From the NCBI RefSeq assembly GCF_900660615.1, contig NZ_LR215023.1, positions 496,001 through 560,000 on the forward strand: DNA of 64,000 nt, read 5' to 3'. The stretch comes from Malacoplasma iowae. Lineage in GTDB: Bacteria > Bacillota_I > Bacilli_A > Mycoplasmatales > Mycoplasmoidaceae. The notes under the pieces are model-generated. The model searched no databases. It was not told the origin of the DNA and worked only from the letters and a program-made list of their open reading frames with translations. Position 1 is the stretch's first letter, and every line of letters begins with the position of its first letter. Both the position numbers and the translations under genes were made by a program. This document shows, piece after piece, positions 32,651 through 46,609 of this stretch.

Positions 32651-35600
32651 ATGGTAAGAAAAATTAAAAAAGTGTTTTTATTTTCTACAACATTAATTAT
32701 TCCGACTATTTCATTGCCTTATACAGTTTTTAATAATAACTTAACAAACCAACATATAGGTTTTGATGGTGCTAGTCAATTAAGTGAATCACAATTATTG
32801 GCAAATAATGTTGATGCATTAAAATATCCTGTAACTCCAGATGCTAACAACAACATAACACCATATGGTGTTTTTAGAATTGTAAATTCAGACAATCAAA
32901 AAAAGATTGTAATGAATGATTTTAATTCTAATTTATTATGAGAATACAATTTATTGAACAATGATTTGTTAAGAGTTATTTATCAAAATTATGTTATTAA
33001 AAGCATTAACACAAAATATAATCCATTTATGAAAACTATTTTTATTTATGGTATTGTATCTAATGATAGTTCTGCTCCAGATAAAGCATATTTATTCCAA
33101 CTTCATGCTGACACAGGAAAACCTTATATAGTAAATAATTCTAATGGAAATTCAATATTACGTGATAGAGATGGTTTAACACCTTATATTGATAGTCTTA
33201 TTTTTGATAAAGATGAAGGTAGTTTTATTGTTTTTGATTCTTCACAAGATTATAGTACTTTTAATAATATGTTAAAAATATCTTATAGAAATTATTCAAC
33301 ATTGCAAATAAATTCAAATGATATCAAAAAATTTGTACAAAATGGAACAACAGCATCAAACAAAGTAATTAATAATACAAAATTAATTAAAGCTGTAAAT
33401 TTATCTAATGGTTTTTTTGGAATATATAAATATTATGAGGAAACAACCACCACAACGAATCCAACAAAATCAACTAATATTATTAGAAAAGTTGGTTTTG
33501 CTATTTTTGATTGACAACTAAGAAAATTAACTAATGACTTAGAAGTTTATTCTGAAAATGATTCTACACAAGGTGTTGTAAATCTTACAAAAAGTAATTT
33601 GTATAGTTTAATTAATGATTCTTTTGTTATATCAAAGACAAAAAATTCTTATCTTATATCTTTAAATATGGTTGAACCAGTAATGTCTGGAAATTATAAT
33701 AATTCAGCAACTCATTATGGTTTTTCTGATAAATTAAGATTTGTTGAATTTACTTATCCAACAAATGGTACACCAATAAATTTATCATTAAAAGAAATAA
33801 ATGTTACTAATAATAATTACATTTCTTCTTTAAAAATTGATAATAGTACAAATACAATTTTTGCTACAACTTACTCTGATCCTTCTAAATTATTAACACC
33901 TAAATTATTTGCAGTAGATTTAAGTTCTAGCAAAATGACAGAAGTTTCAAATTTTAATAATAATAAAAATAGCGGTTCTACATTGGTTAATGTTTTTCCT
34001 GTTGATAACTCATTGAATTCTGATAAACAAAAAAGCTTTTTATTAAAACAAGTTGTTAATTTTGATAATACAAACAATAGCAATGTAACATCTAATACAC
34101 AAATTACAAGTTCTAAATATGTTGGTAGTGATGTTACAAAATCTGGTGATACTTATACTGAAAATAACCAAAATGAACTTTTTACTTTTTCAATTAATAA
34201 CATTCAAGAAGAATTAACTAATGATCAAGTCATTACTAAAAAACTTCCTAGTGATGTTTCAGAGCAAGATATTTTAGGAATAACTAAATTAATGGTTAAC
34301 AATGCAGAAAATACAGAATTATTAGAATCTAAAACTTTATTGCCTGTTGATAGTATTGGAAATAAATTAGTAGCTAACAATGCAGAAGGAAAATTAAAAG
34401 TTAAAGTTGAACTTAAAGTTAAAAATTGATGAAACAAAACAAATTCTTTTACTACTTTAATAAAAGAAATTGAGCTTACAGGTTTTAGTAAAAATTCAGA
34501 TCTTGAATTTAAATTAATAACAAAATCTTCTGATGATTCAGATAAATGAGCTGCAATAGAAAATTTGAAAAAAGCTTTACCATCAGCTGTTACAACTGAT
34601 AACATAATTGATAGTTTTATTAAAAAAGGTGCTAAATTAAATCTAACAAAAGATAATGTAAAAATATACAATTCAGAATCAAGTTATTTAGCTGGAGAAA
34701 CAGAAAATAAAATTTATATAAATGTTTTTCCAGATGATTCTAACGGGACTTTAAGAGTTTCGTATGACTTAACTGATATATCATCACCAAGTATTGGACA
34801 AACAAACTTAACTGGAAGTTACACATATGATGGTTTTGTTAAAACATCAGGATGAACAAAGGTTACTATTAATGATAATATTTTTAAACAATTTAAAAAT
34901 AAGTTGCCATATCAAATTACAAAACAAGAAATAATAAGTTCATTAAATATTGGGTCATCTTATAAAATTTCACCAGAATATTGAACATTAACTTTTGATG
35001 ATGAATTAGACAGTGAAACATACATCCAAAACATGATTAATGGACAAATTAATTTCACAATTAAATATAATAGACAAATGGATAGTTCTATCCCAAGTAC
35101 TGTAAGCGATGAAAATTTAACAGTTAAAGTAACAAGTAATACAGAAGCTGGGAAAGGTTTTATAAAATTAAGTGATTATATGGGAGAAAACATTCGTTTG
35201 GATGAAAATTTAGCAGATGTAAAAACTTCTTCTTTAAAACTTGAAGAGGTTAATGCCAATATAAATTCAATAATAGACCAAACTATACTTGTAACAAACA
35301 ATTGGGTAGATCCATCAAAAATTTATGATGTAACTCAAAAAGAAGCAACTGATAGTACAGTTACATATAATTTAAAACTTAAAACAGAATTTCCATCTAA
35401 TATTTATGTTTATGATGCAAACGGTACAAGACAAAATCTAAAAATTACTAGTCAGTGATTAACAAAGTTAAACGAAGTTAAACCTAATTATTTTGATGGT
35501 GTTAGTGAAATTAAATATAACATTAACTTAACTGATTACGATTGAAATTATGATAGTATAAACAAAGATAATTCAACTATAAGTTTTCAAAATTTATATG

Positions 35601-36307
35601 AAGAATCTAATGCAGCAAATAGAGGTTATGAATATAGATTCTTGTTACCATCAGATTTTATAAATTCATTTGAAACTGACCCAATTAAAGGAAAAATTGG
35701 TTTCCAAGAAACATTTCAATTAATTAAACCTTATAGTTCAGCATCTAATCCTATTCGTTCATTATTTTTAAATTCTTTATCATCTACAAGAAACACTGAT
35801 CCAGGATATTACGAAATTGATAAAGTTACATTAATACCTAATAATCAAGAAGGTAGTGTTATAGCAAATTATGTGATTAAATATCCAAATTTACAAACAG
35901 CTTATGGAAATCCAGTATTGTTGTATCCTAGTATCAAAATAACAGGGATGAAAACTCAAGGTATTGCTTCAATTGATAATGCAACTATAATAACTTCAAC
36001 AATAGTTGTTTTAATAGTTATTTCAATTGGTTTACTAGTTTTTATTAAAATAAGAAAAAATAATTTCCTTGGAAAGAATTTAAATAATAAATCAGAATCA
36101 ATTTCAAAAAACAAGATATTAATTTCTAAAAATAATAATGAAGAAATAAAAAATAATAAAAAAGACAAAGAAAACAAAAAAGTAAAAGATATAAAAGTAG
36201 ACAAAGTAGATAAAAAAGAAAAAAATAAACTTCTTAAAAAAGACAAGCCAAAAGATGTGAAAAAGAAAAATGTTAATCAAGCAATTGATTTTTCAAAATT
36301 AGAATAG
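32651..36307 (+). CDS. Large surface protein, type A, copy 1
   Basis: 1218 aa. ATG 32651 follows GGTGGTG. N-terminal signal or anchor (VRKIKKVFLFSTTLIIPTIS) without a lipobox Cys; then a beta-rich region to about residue 520 (TPYGVFRIVNS, MKTIFIYGIVSN blocks); then at least three modules starting with LPS/LPY and ending in a tGxYxYxGF-type strand (near residues 525-615, 635-735, 745-850) that resemble the mycoplasma lipoprotein-associated repeat (Lipoprotein_17 type); a further LLPSDF module near 1000; a membrane segment at about 1113-1135; and a Lys-rich cytoplasmic tail. So anchored by the C-terminus and exposed outside. Function unknown. Pairs with the type B gene 30 bases downstream. Confidence 0.75.
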
Positions 36308-36337
36308 AAAATTATATATATTGAGTTGGTAATTATA

Positions 36338-39300
36338 ATGAGAAAAAACAGTAAAAGAACTTTTAAAAAATTTGTACCTTTTATTACAATAGGAGCATTG
36401 TTTCCTATAGTTTTTTCTTTTGTTCCTTCTTTTAATAATGACCAATTAAACAAAGCAGATACTTCATATAATTTAACTAAAGACAAAGATACTTTAAAAG
36501 CTGTTAATTCATTTGCAGATTATCAAACAATTGCAAATGAACCAACTATGCAATCAATTTCAACACCACAAGGTTTTTTTGGAAAAACAAGTGATAATAA
36601 ATCTGTTATTTTAACTTCATATGATGGTATAGTTGTTTGACAAGACACAATTGTTGAAAACACAGATGTTATAAACTATTACAAGCAAAAAGGTATAGGT
36701 GATATTTCCAATTATAAAATGCATTCTTGAGCTTACACAGAAGTTGGTAATAATAAGCTTTTATGTGTCCTTTTTGGAGATGAAAATAATAATAATATGA
36801 CAGTGTTTTCATATTCAATATTTGATGGGCAACTTTTTGGTGGTCAAGATAATAAATTTAATAAAATAGTTGATGTTAAACCTGGTAGCACAACATTAAA
36901 TAAATTATCAAATGGAAATGTTTTAGCATCAAAATATGGTAAAGAAAATGAAGTAAAAAATACAAGAACAGTTGTTACTATAAACAATAATGGATTATCT
37001 CAGATTTATCCTGTTTCAAATATATTAGACGGAATATTAGGAACATCTGAAGAAAAAACAAAATATGAAAATGCAACGTTTTTATATTTTGCTGGTGGTA
37101 AAAAAGGATCTAATACAGATGTAGCAGTTTATCTTGGTAATGATAATAAGTACTTTTGCATAGCAACTAATGATAGTTTAATCCCGTATGATAAGGATAA
37201 TAAAATTGTTAAATTTGATACTGATGTAACTTTTACACAGGATACAAATGGCATTTTTAAAAGTATTGATATGATTCCAAAATATGGTTTTACCCTAAAT
37301 GATCAAAATGCTAGTGGTTTTTTCATTTTGAATTTGGTTGGTGGATCTTCTAATGATAAAACATTGTTTTTAAATTTAAATACTCGTATATTGTCTAAAA
37401 AAGCAGAGTTAGATCATAACCAAAACAAATTCCGTTATTCAAATTATGATCCAGTTAATAATAGTTTGTATATTTCATATTACAAATCTCCTGATAAAAC
37501 TAGAGTTATAAAATGAGATTTAAATAAAGATACAGCTAATAGTAACAATACAGTAAAAATTCCAGTTGATGATAATTCAAATGCTGAACAAATTACAAAT
37601 CCATTTTTAATAACACCTGTTATTACAGATAAAAAGTATTCATTAACTCCATATATATTTAAAACAGATAAGGATAATGATACACCAACAGCAGCATTCC
37701 AGAGTGGACAATATCTAGGTAAATTTAAACTACAGTTTAATAAATGATATGATCCAATTTCAGCTTTTAAATCAGATACAAGTTTATATAAAGATAAAAT
37801 GCCATCTAATGTAAATGATAATGATTTAAAAAATAAGTTAACTTTTAAATCAAATAATAACTCAGTTGGACAATATAAAGTTACAGTACAAAATCGTTCT
37901 GGTAATGATGACAATGGAACTTTAAGTGCTAAATATAAAGTTGAATTTAATAACTGATGAGATAAATCTACCACTTCATATTTTACAATTCCTTTTCATG
38001 TTGATGGAATGTATAAAAAATCAAATATTAAATTTTCATTTATAACAAACAAAACAACTGAAACACAAACTAAGTTTGAAAAAATAGAAGAATTAAAGAA
38101 AACAAAATATGCTAGAGACATTACTAAAAAAGAAATTATAGATAATTTCTTTACATATGAAATTAAAGATAAAAATGGTAGCAAATTTAATATTAATGAA
38201 AATATGATAACTACAACTGTTGGTACAAATTCGTTAACTGTTAAAGTTGCATTACCAGTTAATTCATTTCCTTACGGAACATCAGGTGATTTATTAAACT
38301 ATTCTTATGAATTTGTAGGTTTTAAAGATACTAGTGGATATACTTTCCATTTCCTAACTGATGATGAACAAAATAGTAATGACAATGTTAAATTATTAAA
38401 AAGTTCTAAATTCCCATCAGAAATCGAGTATGATACTACTTCAATGAAATTAACAGATAATGGTAAAAGAGATTTATTTACTAATTTTATTAAACTTGGT
38501 TTTTCATATAATACAAGTTATTCTAGTTGAGAAGTTAAACTAAAATCAGTTGATAATGTTAATGGTAATTTAGAAATTGAATATATTAAATACATTGATA
38601 CTAGTGTTGGAACTGGTTTCCCTGATGAATTAAAAAATGTATTATCTAATACAACAATATCAGGATTTAAAAAATTAACAGATAACTTTAAAAACCCTCC
38701 AACAATGACAAAATATGTTGGAAACCTTACACCAACAGGATTATGAAATGAATATCAGTCATTGCTAAATAATGGCAACGCTGAACAATCAACATTAATT
38801 AAAAGTTTAAATTTTGAATTAGCTAATCCTAAAAACTTAGACATAAAAGTAACTAATTTGAACACATCTATCAAAGACAAAAAATTAAACCTTCAAATTA
38901 GTTTAAAAGATAATGCAACAACAAATTTAATTGTTAATGGTAAATATCTAACTTTAGATAAACAAACAAATGATAATCTTAAAAAAGCTTTAGGAAATAC
39001 ATATCCTTATAATGTTGCTTGAGAAATAGATTCACAAAGCTATGTTTTTGAATGGGATACAAATAATAATGTAGTTGGAATTACACAAACAGATGATTCT
39101 TTATCAATTGATATAGAAAAAGCAAAGTTTGACTTTATGAATTCTAACATGTATGCTGATGAAGTAAGTGAGAATGATTTATTAACATTATTTACATTAC
39201 AAAATTATGAAATTTCTGGAAATCCAGAAATTAGCAGAAATAGATCAGCTGGTACAATAACAATTGTTTTTTCAATCAACCAAGTAGATCCAGGACAAAA

Positions 39301-39559
39301 CCAATCTAAATCTATTAAACAAAATGATAATAGAATAAATAGTGTTACAAATAATCAAAAAATTATATTTATAAAAAACTTTAAAATTCCATTTAGTCCT
39401 GTATCACAATATATTCCAGCAATCATTTTAAGTGTTGCTCTATTAGCGCTTATATTGATAATTATTTTGTCAATTTCTAAAACAAAACCTTCTGTTATTG
39501 ACAGCCCACTTTCTAGAAAAAGAAAGAAATTTAAAAAATTAACTAAAATAAAAAAATAA
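36338..39559 (+). CDS. Large surface protein, type B, copy 1
   Basis: 1073 aa. ATG 36338, 30 bases after the type A gene, so probably co-transcribed. N-terminal signal (VPFITIGALFPIVFSFVPS), then blocks NEPTMQSISTPQGFFGKT and YKMHSWAYTEV that type B copy 2 shares (NEPTFENIQTNLGFFGKT, YKMHSWTYIQS). From about residue 488 several repeats of the LPS/MPS...GTL...WW...GF kind follow, then a membrane segment at about 1025-1047 and a short basic tail. A conserved Trp-Trp pair (NNWWDKST) closes the first repeat. Same overall plan as type A but different sequence. Intact here. Function unknown; a sensor, adhesin or protease partner are all possible. Confidence 0.75.
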
Positions 39560-39681
39560 TAAATAATAAAAACCTATAACTGATAAAAAAAGTGTAGGTT
39601 TTTATTATTTTTGATAATTGATATAGTTATTAAAAAAAATTATAATTATTTAAAATGCATTATTTTTAACGGTGAGTTATT

Positions 39682-42600
39682 ATGAGAATTAAAAAGAAAA
39701 AAATATTATCAACATTGTTACTTAGTGGTATTTTAATTATGCCAACTTTTTTTTCAATAGGTAGTAATGTTGATTATGTTAATTCTAATAGTTTTCAAAA
39801 AAATGCTAAAGTTGTAAATAATGATGAAGTTAAAGCTAATGAAGTTGTTCCAACATTTGGTCAAGATAACAAAAACCAATCAAATATTACTCCTAATGGA
39901 ATATTGAGTATAAATAATAATGTAATTAATTTAACTTTATATAACAATATTACAGCATGAAGTTTTGATATTATGAAAAGTGATTTCATGCTTAATTTAA
40001 ATTCTAAAAAAACAAAACCTAGTTCAATTTCAAATGTAGGTATTAAATACAACACTTATACAAGAAATACAGTGTTTGTATATGGGGTTGGGCATTATCC
40101 AACTGAAAATGATAAAAACAAAGCTGATGAATTAGTTCCATTTTTATTTCAAATAAATTTAAGTACAGGAACACCTTATTTATTAAATAATAGTTATCCA
40201 TCATCAATAATAACTTCAACTAATTATCCTAATGCATTAAAAAATTCTATTGATTGAGTAGTTTTAAATCAAAATGATGGGACATTTTTTGTGTTTTCTA
40301 AATCACAAGATTCAACACAAAAAACAATAACTAAATTTAGTTCAATAAACTATTCTAGTGTTAATATTGATAGTTCTAATTTAAATACTTTATTAAATAG
40401 TAATAAATTAATTAATGTATCTAATCTATATGGAAATTATTTTGCTATTTCAACTATAAGTAATCAACAACCAGTAAATGGAAATCAAGATGTTGATTTT
40501 TATATTTTTGATTTTAATTTAACTCAGCTTACAGAAAAACAAACAATAAATTCTACAAAAAGTGTTGAAAATGCAATAGCTGAACCAATTACATTTACTA
40601 GTAGTAATAATTCAATTATCACAATAGTGTTACCTTTTGTTACAGATGGTTTTACTAATGATTTAGAACTTGCAAAAAAATTAAATATTTTTAGATTTAG
40701 TCCAAATGAAAGTGATAGTTCAAATAATGGAAAAAAGAAAATAGAAAAAGCATCAATTGATATAGGTAAATCAGAAGATTCAAGTAATGGTGGTACTTCT
40801 TCTAATCAATATGCTTATGCATATAGAGTAGATCAAAAAAATAAAAGACTTTTTGTAACTACAATTGATAATAGTTCACAAAAACTTTATTGTTATAAGT
40901 TAGATGATACATCAGGTAAATATTCATCAGTATATGAAATTACAAATTTTACAAATGGTGTAACAACAAAAGCTAACGAAAAGAAAATAAATAATTTTTT
41001 TATAGTTAATGATGCAAATGTTGATGCTAATAGCTACATAATTAGAGAGGAATTAACTTTTTCTAATAATGAACCAGCTTCATTAACCAATGTAGATTAT
41101 TATAGTGGAAAAATAACAGTAAACTCTAGTGCTGCATTAACAGATATATCAAAACTTGATTCTTATTCTTTTAAAAGTATTGAAGAAGCCATAAAAGAAA
41201 ATGAATTGGAAAAACATTTACCTTCTGATCTTAAAGAAGCAGACATTATTAAAATGGTTCAACTTGTAAACTCAGAAGATAAAGAAATTACTGGTGTAAC
41301 TAAAAATTTATCTAAATCTTCTCCTGTTAATTACAATGATGTAAGTGGAACAATTAGTGTTGTTATTGAATATAAAGTTTCAAATTGATGAAATAATAAG
41401 ACTTCTATTTCATTTACTATTCCAATAACTGCTTCTGGTTTTTACACTAGAGATTCATTGAGTTTTAAATTAGTAAAAAATGCTAATGATAATAGTCAAA
41501 AATGAAATGAAATTACAGCATTAAAATCTAAATTACCTTCAAAAATAACTAAACAAGATATTATGAAAAGTTTTTATATTGCTGGGTCAAATTTAAAAAT
41601 AGAGGAAAACCATATTAATATTTCTTCAGCACAAAAAACTGATCAACAAAAAGAAGACACTTCAAATCAAAATGCTCCAATTCAAGTTATTGCAAATGAT
41701 GATGATGGTACATTATTAATTAATTATAATCTTACAAGTATTTCGTCATCGAATATGCCTGTTGATAATATTATAGGTTCTTATAAATATAGTGGTTTTT
41801 TAAGAACTGGAGGATGAGACAAAGTAACATTAAATACAAATATATTTAATTCATTAAAGAAAAATAAATTGGCTTATCAAATAACTAAAAAAGATATTAT
41901 TAATAGTCTTAATTTAAATTCATATTATTCAAGAAATGAAAGTGATTGAGAATTAACTGTTGATAATGCAGATCAATCAACTGAACAATTTAAAGAAAAT
42001 ATCATTAATGGAAAAATGAGTTTTACTATAAAATACAAAGCTAGTGAAAATGGAGTTCCAGAAACAATTCCAGCAGAAAATTACACTATAAGTGTTGGAA
42101 AAGAAAAAGATACAACATCTGGAAGTGGTTTTATGACACTTGAAGAATATGTGGGAGAAAAAATAACTTTAGATACAACAAGAATGAATGAATTAACTTC
42201 TTTAATGACTACAGAGAATATTAGCAAGAATATAAATAATTTAATTAGTGATTATTCAACAGCTAAAAATAATTGAGTTGATGTTTCAAGTCAATTTAAT
42301 TTCACTATGAACAATGAACAATCAACTGATAATAAACTTATTTATAGTGTTAATCCAAAAGTTGAAATGTTTACAAACATTAATGTTGTTTTAAGTGATG
42401 GTAATACAACTAAATTAAAACTTGATAAAGATTTCCAAAATAAATTGTTGCAGAAAAGACCTAATTTATTTAAAGAATTAGAAAAGGTTGATGTTAATGC
42501 AAACATAACTGTATACAACTGAAATTATGGTGTTTCAAATTCTTTAAATACTATTGCATATAAAGATTTATATAATGATTCAAGCCCACAAAACATTAAT

Positions 42601-43065
42601 TACAATTATGTATTACCTTCTTCTTTTGTTGACTCTTTCCCAACAGATCAAGAATTAGGAAAAATTCAATTTCAAAAATCTTTTAATTTGTTAAAAGAAT
42701 TTTCTAAAACAAACGAACAAGGTCAAATCGATAAATCAGATGTGACATATTATGAAATTAAATATATTCAATTAATTCCAGATAATGAAAGCGGAATTGT
42801 AATTGTAAATTATACTGTTGAATATCCAAATATTAAAAACTCTAGTGGATTTACTGTAACAATAAATCCACAAATGATAATTTCTGGTTTTAAAACAACT
42901 GGACAGATTAAAAGTGATTTCAATACTATTCTTTTATCTGTTGTTATTAGTTTAATTGTTTTAGCTTTATTTACAATAATTGTAATGAGAGTTAAACGTA
43001 ATAAATTTGTTAATGCATCCAAGACTAAGGGAATTAAATATAGTAAAATTAAAAGAGCAAAATAG
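39682..43065 (+). CDS. Large surface protein, type A, copy 2
   Basis: 1127 aa, clear paralogue of 32651-36307. Shared marks in the same order: ITPNGILSIN (copy 1: ITPYGVFRIV), TVFVYGVGH (TIFIYGIVS), KHLPSDLKEADIIKM, SNWWNNKTS (KNWWNKTNS), a GSYKYSGFLRTGGW block (GSYTYDGFVKTSGW), AYQITKKDII (PYQITKQEII), and LPSSFVDSF near the end. N-terminal signal KKKKILSTLLLSGILIMPTFF; membrane segment about 1083-1105; basic tail shorter than in copy 1. Its own promoter region lies in the 122-base gap after type B copy 1. Intact. TGA as Trp throughout. Confidence 0.75.
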
Positions 43066-43084
43066 TTTATTAAAGGAGGCTTAT

Positions 43085-44713
43085 ATGAAAAAGAAATTTA
43101 AGAAAATTTTTTCTTCTGTTTTTGCAAGCAGTATCATATCAGTCTCTTCTGTTTTATCTCTTAATCTTTTTTTAGCAAACAGTAAAATTAATTATCAATC
43201 TCAACAAGCTGTAGTATCTAAAAATGCAGCTGAAAAAGAAGCTAATAGTAAAGAAATTACAGGTTTTAATTCTTATGATGCAATTGTTAATGAACCTACA
43301 TTTGAAAACATTCAAACTAATTTAGGTTTTTTTGGTAAGACACAAAATAATCAGAAAATAGTATTAACATCTTTAGATGGACTTATTATCTGAGAGTTGG
43401 ATTTAGTAAATGATCCTTCATTAAAACAATATTATAATGTTGCATACTCAGTTAATGATATTAGTTCTTACAAAATGCATTCTTGAACTTATATTCAATC
43501 TTCAAAAAAACTTGTTGTATTGTTTGGTACAGCTGACAATAAAAATATGTCAGTTTTTGCTATTGATGCTGATTTTGGGAAATTATATTTACCTTATAGT
43601 GTGAATAATGCTGCTAATGGTATAACAAACAATATTGCAACTGTTAAAGAAGGTTCAAATTTTATTAATCAACTTTCTAATGGGAATATTTTTGTATCTA
43701 AAAAAGGAAAAGAATCAGAAGTTATTCAAAATAGAACAATTGTTAAAGTTTCAAGTAGTGGTATTGTAAGATTAGATCCATCATTTAATATGATTACATC
43801 AACTGGTGATGATCATTTGTTATATGTAATTCCTGGTAAAGCAAATAGCAATATTAATTTAGCAGTGTTTTTAGATTCTTCAAACAAATATAAAGCAACC
43901 CTTGTTAATGATGATTTATTGGGTATTACAAAAAATGATAATTCTTCGAGGATAGAAATTGATTTAAGTATTAATTTTGAAGCTGGCGAAGGTTTTGATA
44001 GTTATGATAAATTACCAAATTTTGGTTTTCACTACACAAAAAATGATGGTTCAAATTCTTTTGTTGTAGCAACTGTTGGAACAAATTCAAATGTTATAGT
44101 TGTTAATTATGATACTAATAATCAAACTTTATCAAAAGGTCCTAGTGTTTCACTTTCTACAAAAGATGGTGGAGATTATGCCAAGTATATTTCATATGAT
44201 TTAACAAATAATAGATTATATATTTCAAATTCAAAGTCTAAAAATGGAAGTGTTATTTCTTATGTTGATATAGTTAATTCTGGAAATAATTTAAATTCTA
44301 GAGTTATTTTGAATAAAGTTCTTCCATCAGGGTCTGATGGAAGAATTGAAAACCCATTGATAATTGCACCAATAAATGGATTTACAAACACTAATCCACC
44401 TTTTGTTTTTATGGATAAAACTCAAGATAATAAATTGTTTTCAATAAAATCTAATAATATAGGTGTTATTGAACAAAATCCATTAAAGTTCAATAAATGA
44501 AGCGACCCTGTTTCTGAATTTAAAAAAGACCCAAGTTTTAAAGAAAAAATGCCTTCTAGTTTTCAAACTAATGATTTAACTAAATTTTTAAAATTTTCTA
44601 GTAATACATCAACAAATAATAGCACAATAACTGTTTCAGTTAATAATATTAAACCAAGTAATGATTTTGGTACATTAGATTATAATTACTTAGTAACATA
44701 CACAAATTGATAA
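43085..44713 (+). pseudogene. Large surface protein, type B, copy 2, N-terminal part before a nonsense codon
   Basis: ATG 43085 with AAAGGAGG 7 bases upstream, the best ribosome binding site of the cluster, 19 bases after type A copy 2. 542 residues align with type B copy 1: signal region, NEPTFENIQTNLGFFGKT, YKMHSWTY, the beta-rich region and the first LPS-type repeat (MPSSFQTNDL). It ends at TAA 44711-44713. Here copy 1 and both type A copies have the pair Trp-Trp, both coded TGA TGA; this copy has TGA TAA, so one G-to-A change explains the stop. Without the rest it lacks the membrane anchor and could be released or degraded. A reading error is possible. Confidence 0.7.
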
Positions 44714-46519
44714 AATGGTGCAAAGAACCAATTTTCTATACCAGTTCATATTGAAGGATTTTATAATTACAGCAAAATTAATTTAAATTTTGTGACAATT
44801 GATACAGAAGAAAATCATACTAAATTTGAAGCAATAAATAATTTGAAAAAAACAAAAAGAGCAAGTCAAGTAACAAAACAAGATATTATAGACAATTTTA
44901 TTGTTACAGATATAAAAGATAAAAATAATGCTAATTACACAGTTAAAGATAGTGAAATAACTTTAACTACATCTGATAATGATTACACATTAAATGTGAG
45001 TATTAAATTAAATAAGAATAATTTTCCAACAGGTATTCCTGATTCAAAATTAAGCTTTTCACAATCTTTTTCTGGTTTCATGTCATTAGATGGTTATGAT
45101 TCTCATTTTCTAACAGACGAAGAACAGGATAGTTATCAAAATATTAGATTATACAAACAAAGTAGATATGCAACTGATCTTTCTAAATTATCAGAAGAAG
45201 CTGATAAAACCAAATTAAAGAATCAAGGTAAAAAAGAAATATTAGATAACTTTGTAACATTGGGTACAATGTATGATAGAAATCCTGAAAATTGGGAAAT
45301 AAAAGTTTCTAACGCAAGTATATATACTGGTCAAATAACAATTGATTCTATTAAATATATAAAAACTGGATTGCCAAATACTTTCCCAGAGGATAGAAAA
45401 ACAATTATAAAAAGTCCAGTTACAATAAGTGGTTTTAAAATTATTCAAGAAAACTATAATATTAACTTAAATATAGAAAACTATTATGGAATAAAAAAAC
45501 CAAGTGAAGTTTGAAAAGAATGAGAAGATGCTGTTAATAATAATACTGATTTAAAAAATACAACACTTGGAAGTTATTTAAAATTTCCATTAGTTGATGA
45601 TTTAAAAAATTTAAATATAAATGCATCTAATTTAAATACTGCTGATAATGATAAAAGACTTAATTTAGAAATCTCAATAAAAGATAAGGCGCCAACAAAT
45701 GTATATCTTGATGGTCAACAAGTTAAGTTTAATGATGAATTAAAAAATGCTATTAATCAATCATATCCAAATATTTATCCTTATAAAGTTAGTTGAAGTA
45801 TCTCAACTAGAAATTATGATTTTTCATGAAATGTTCCAAGTCAAGAGGATGGGATTAAGGTTTCAGTTAATAGATTAGAAGTTGATTTAGAAAAAGCCAA
45901 TTCAATTGGAAACATTAATAAAAATATGTATGCAAATCAAGTGAATGATGAAGATGTTATAAACTTAATATCTCTTGAAAATTATGAAATTGGTAATGAC
46001 TTAAAAATTATTAAAAATAATACATCCGGAGTGATTGTTGCAACTTTCTCATTAGTACAAGCAGGGCAACAAAATTATAATTTATTTAGCTCAAATCAAA
46101 AATCAGATTCTGGTTCCGGATTAAATACAAAAACTATATTGATAACTAATTTCAAAATTCCATTAAGTCCAATAACTCAATATGCTTTAATATTATCTTT
46201 ATCAATTGCAGCTGTTGTTTTATTTATAATTGTAGTTTCAATTATTATCAAAAAAAGATCAAGTCATTATTCAAACCCATTAGTAACAAATGATCTAAAT
46301 CTTTCTAAACGAAATCAAAAAATGATTAAAAAACAACAAGAACAAAAAGGATTAGATAAAGATTTCTTAAAAGAAGTAAAAGAAAATCAAGAAGTAAAAT
46401 TCACAACTAAAAAGCAAGATAATGTTGCTAAAGATGATTTTAAATTAAATTCATTTGCTGATTCTTTAAAAGAAAAGAAAAATAGAAAAAAGAAAAACAA
46501 ATTCTTATCAAAACTTTAA
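44714..46519 (+). pseudogene. Large surface protein, type B, copy 2, C-terminal part after the nonsense codon
   Basis: 601 further in-frame codons with no other true stop. It aligns with type B copy 1: QFSIPVHIEGFYNYSKINLNF, the DSHFLTDEEQDS block (copy 1: TFHFLTDDEQNS), later repeats, YANQVNDEDVINL (YADEVSENDLLTL), the membrane segment ALILSLSIAAVVLFIIVVSI and a Lys/Gln-rich tail longer than in copy 1. No ribosome binding site just after the stop; ATG 44792 is not in this frame's obvious start context. The intact remainder argues that the nonsense codon is recent. Confidence 0.65.
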
Positions 46520-46545
46520 AGCAAGGGTCGCCTTGCTTTTTTTAT
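46518..46545 (+). terminator. Terminator after the large surface-protein cluster
   Basis: Perfect 9-bp stem AAAGCAAGG (46518-46526) / CCTTGCTTT (46531-46539), then TTTTATTT. Confidence 0.9.
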
Positions 46546-46609
46546 TTAAAAGAGTTTAACTATTTTTCTTTATAATTTATAATTAATAAGAAATAAACCA
46601 GGTAAGATT

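Noticed and set aside
34225-34671. Minus-strand frames inside the large surface genes
   Set aside because: Antisense shadows of well-supported + strand genes; they lack start signals and known features.
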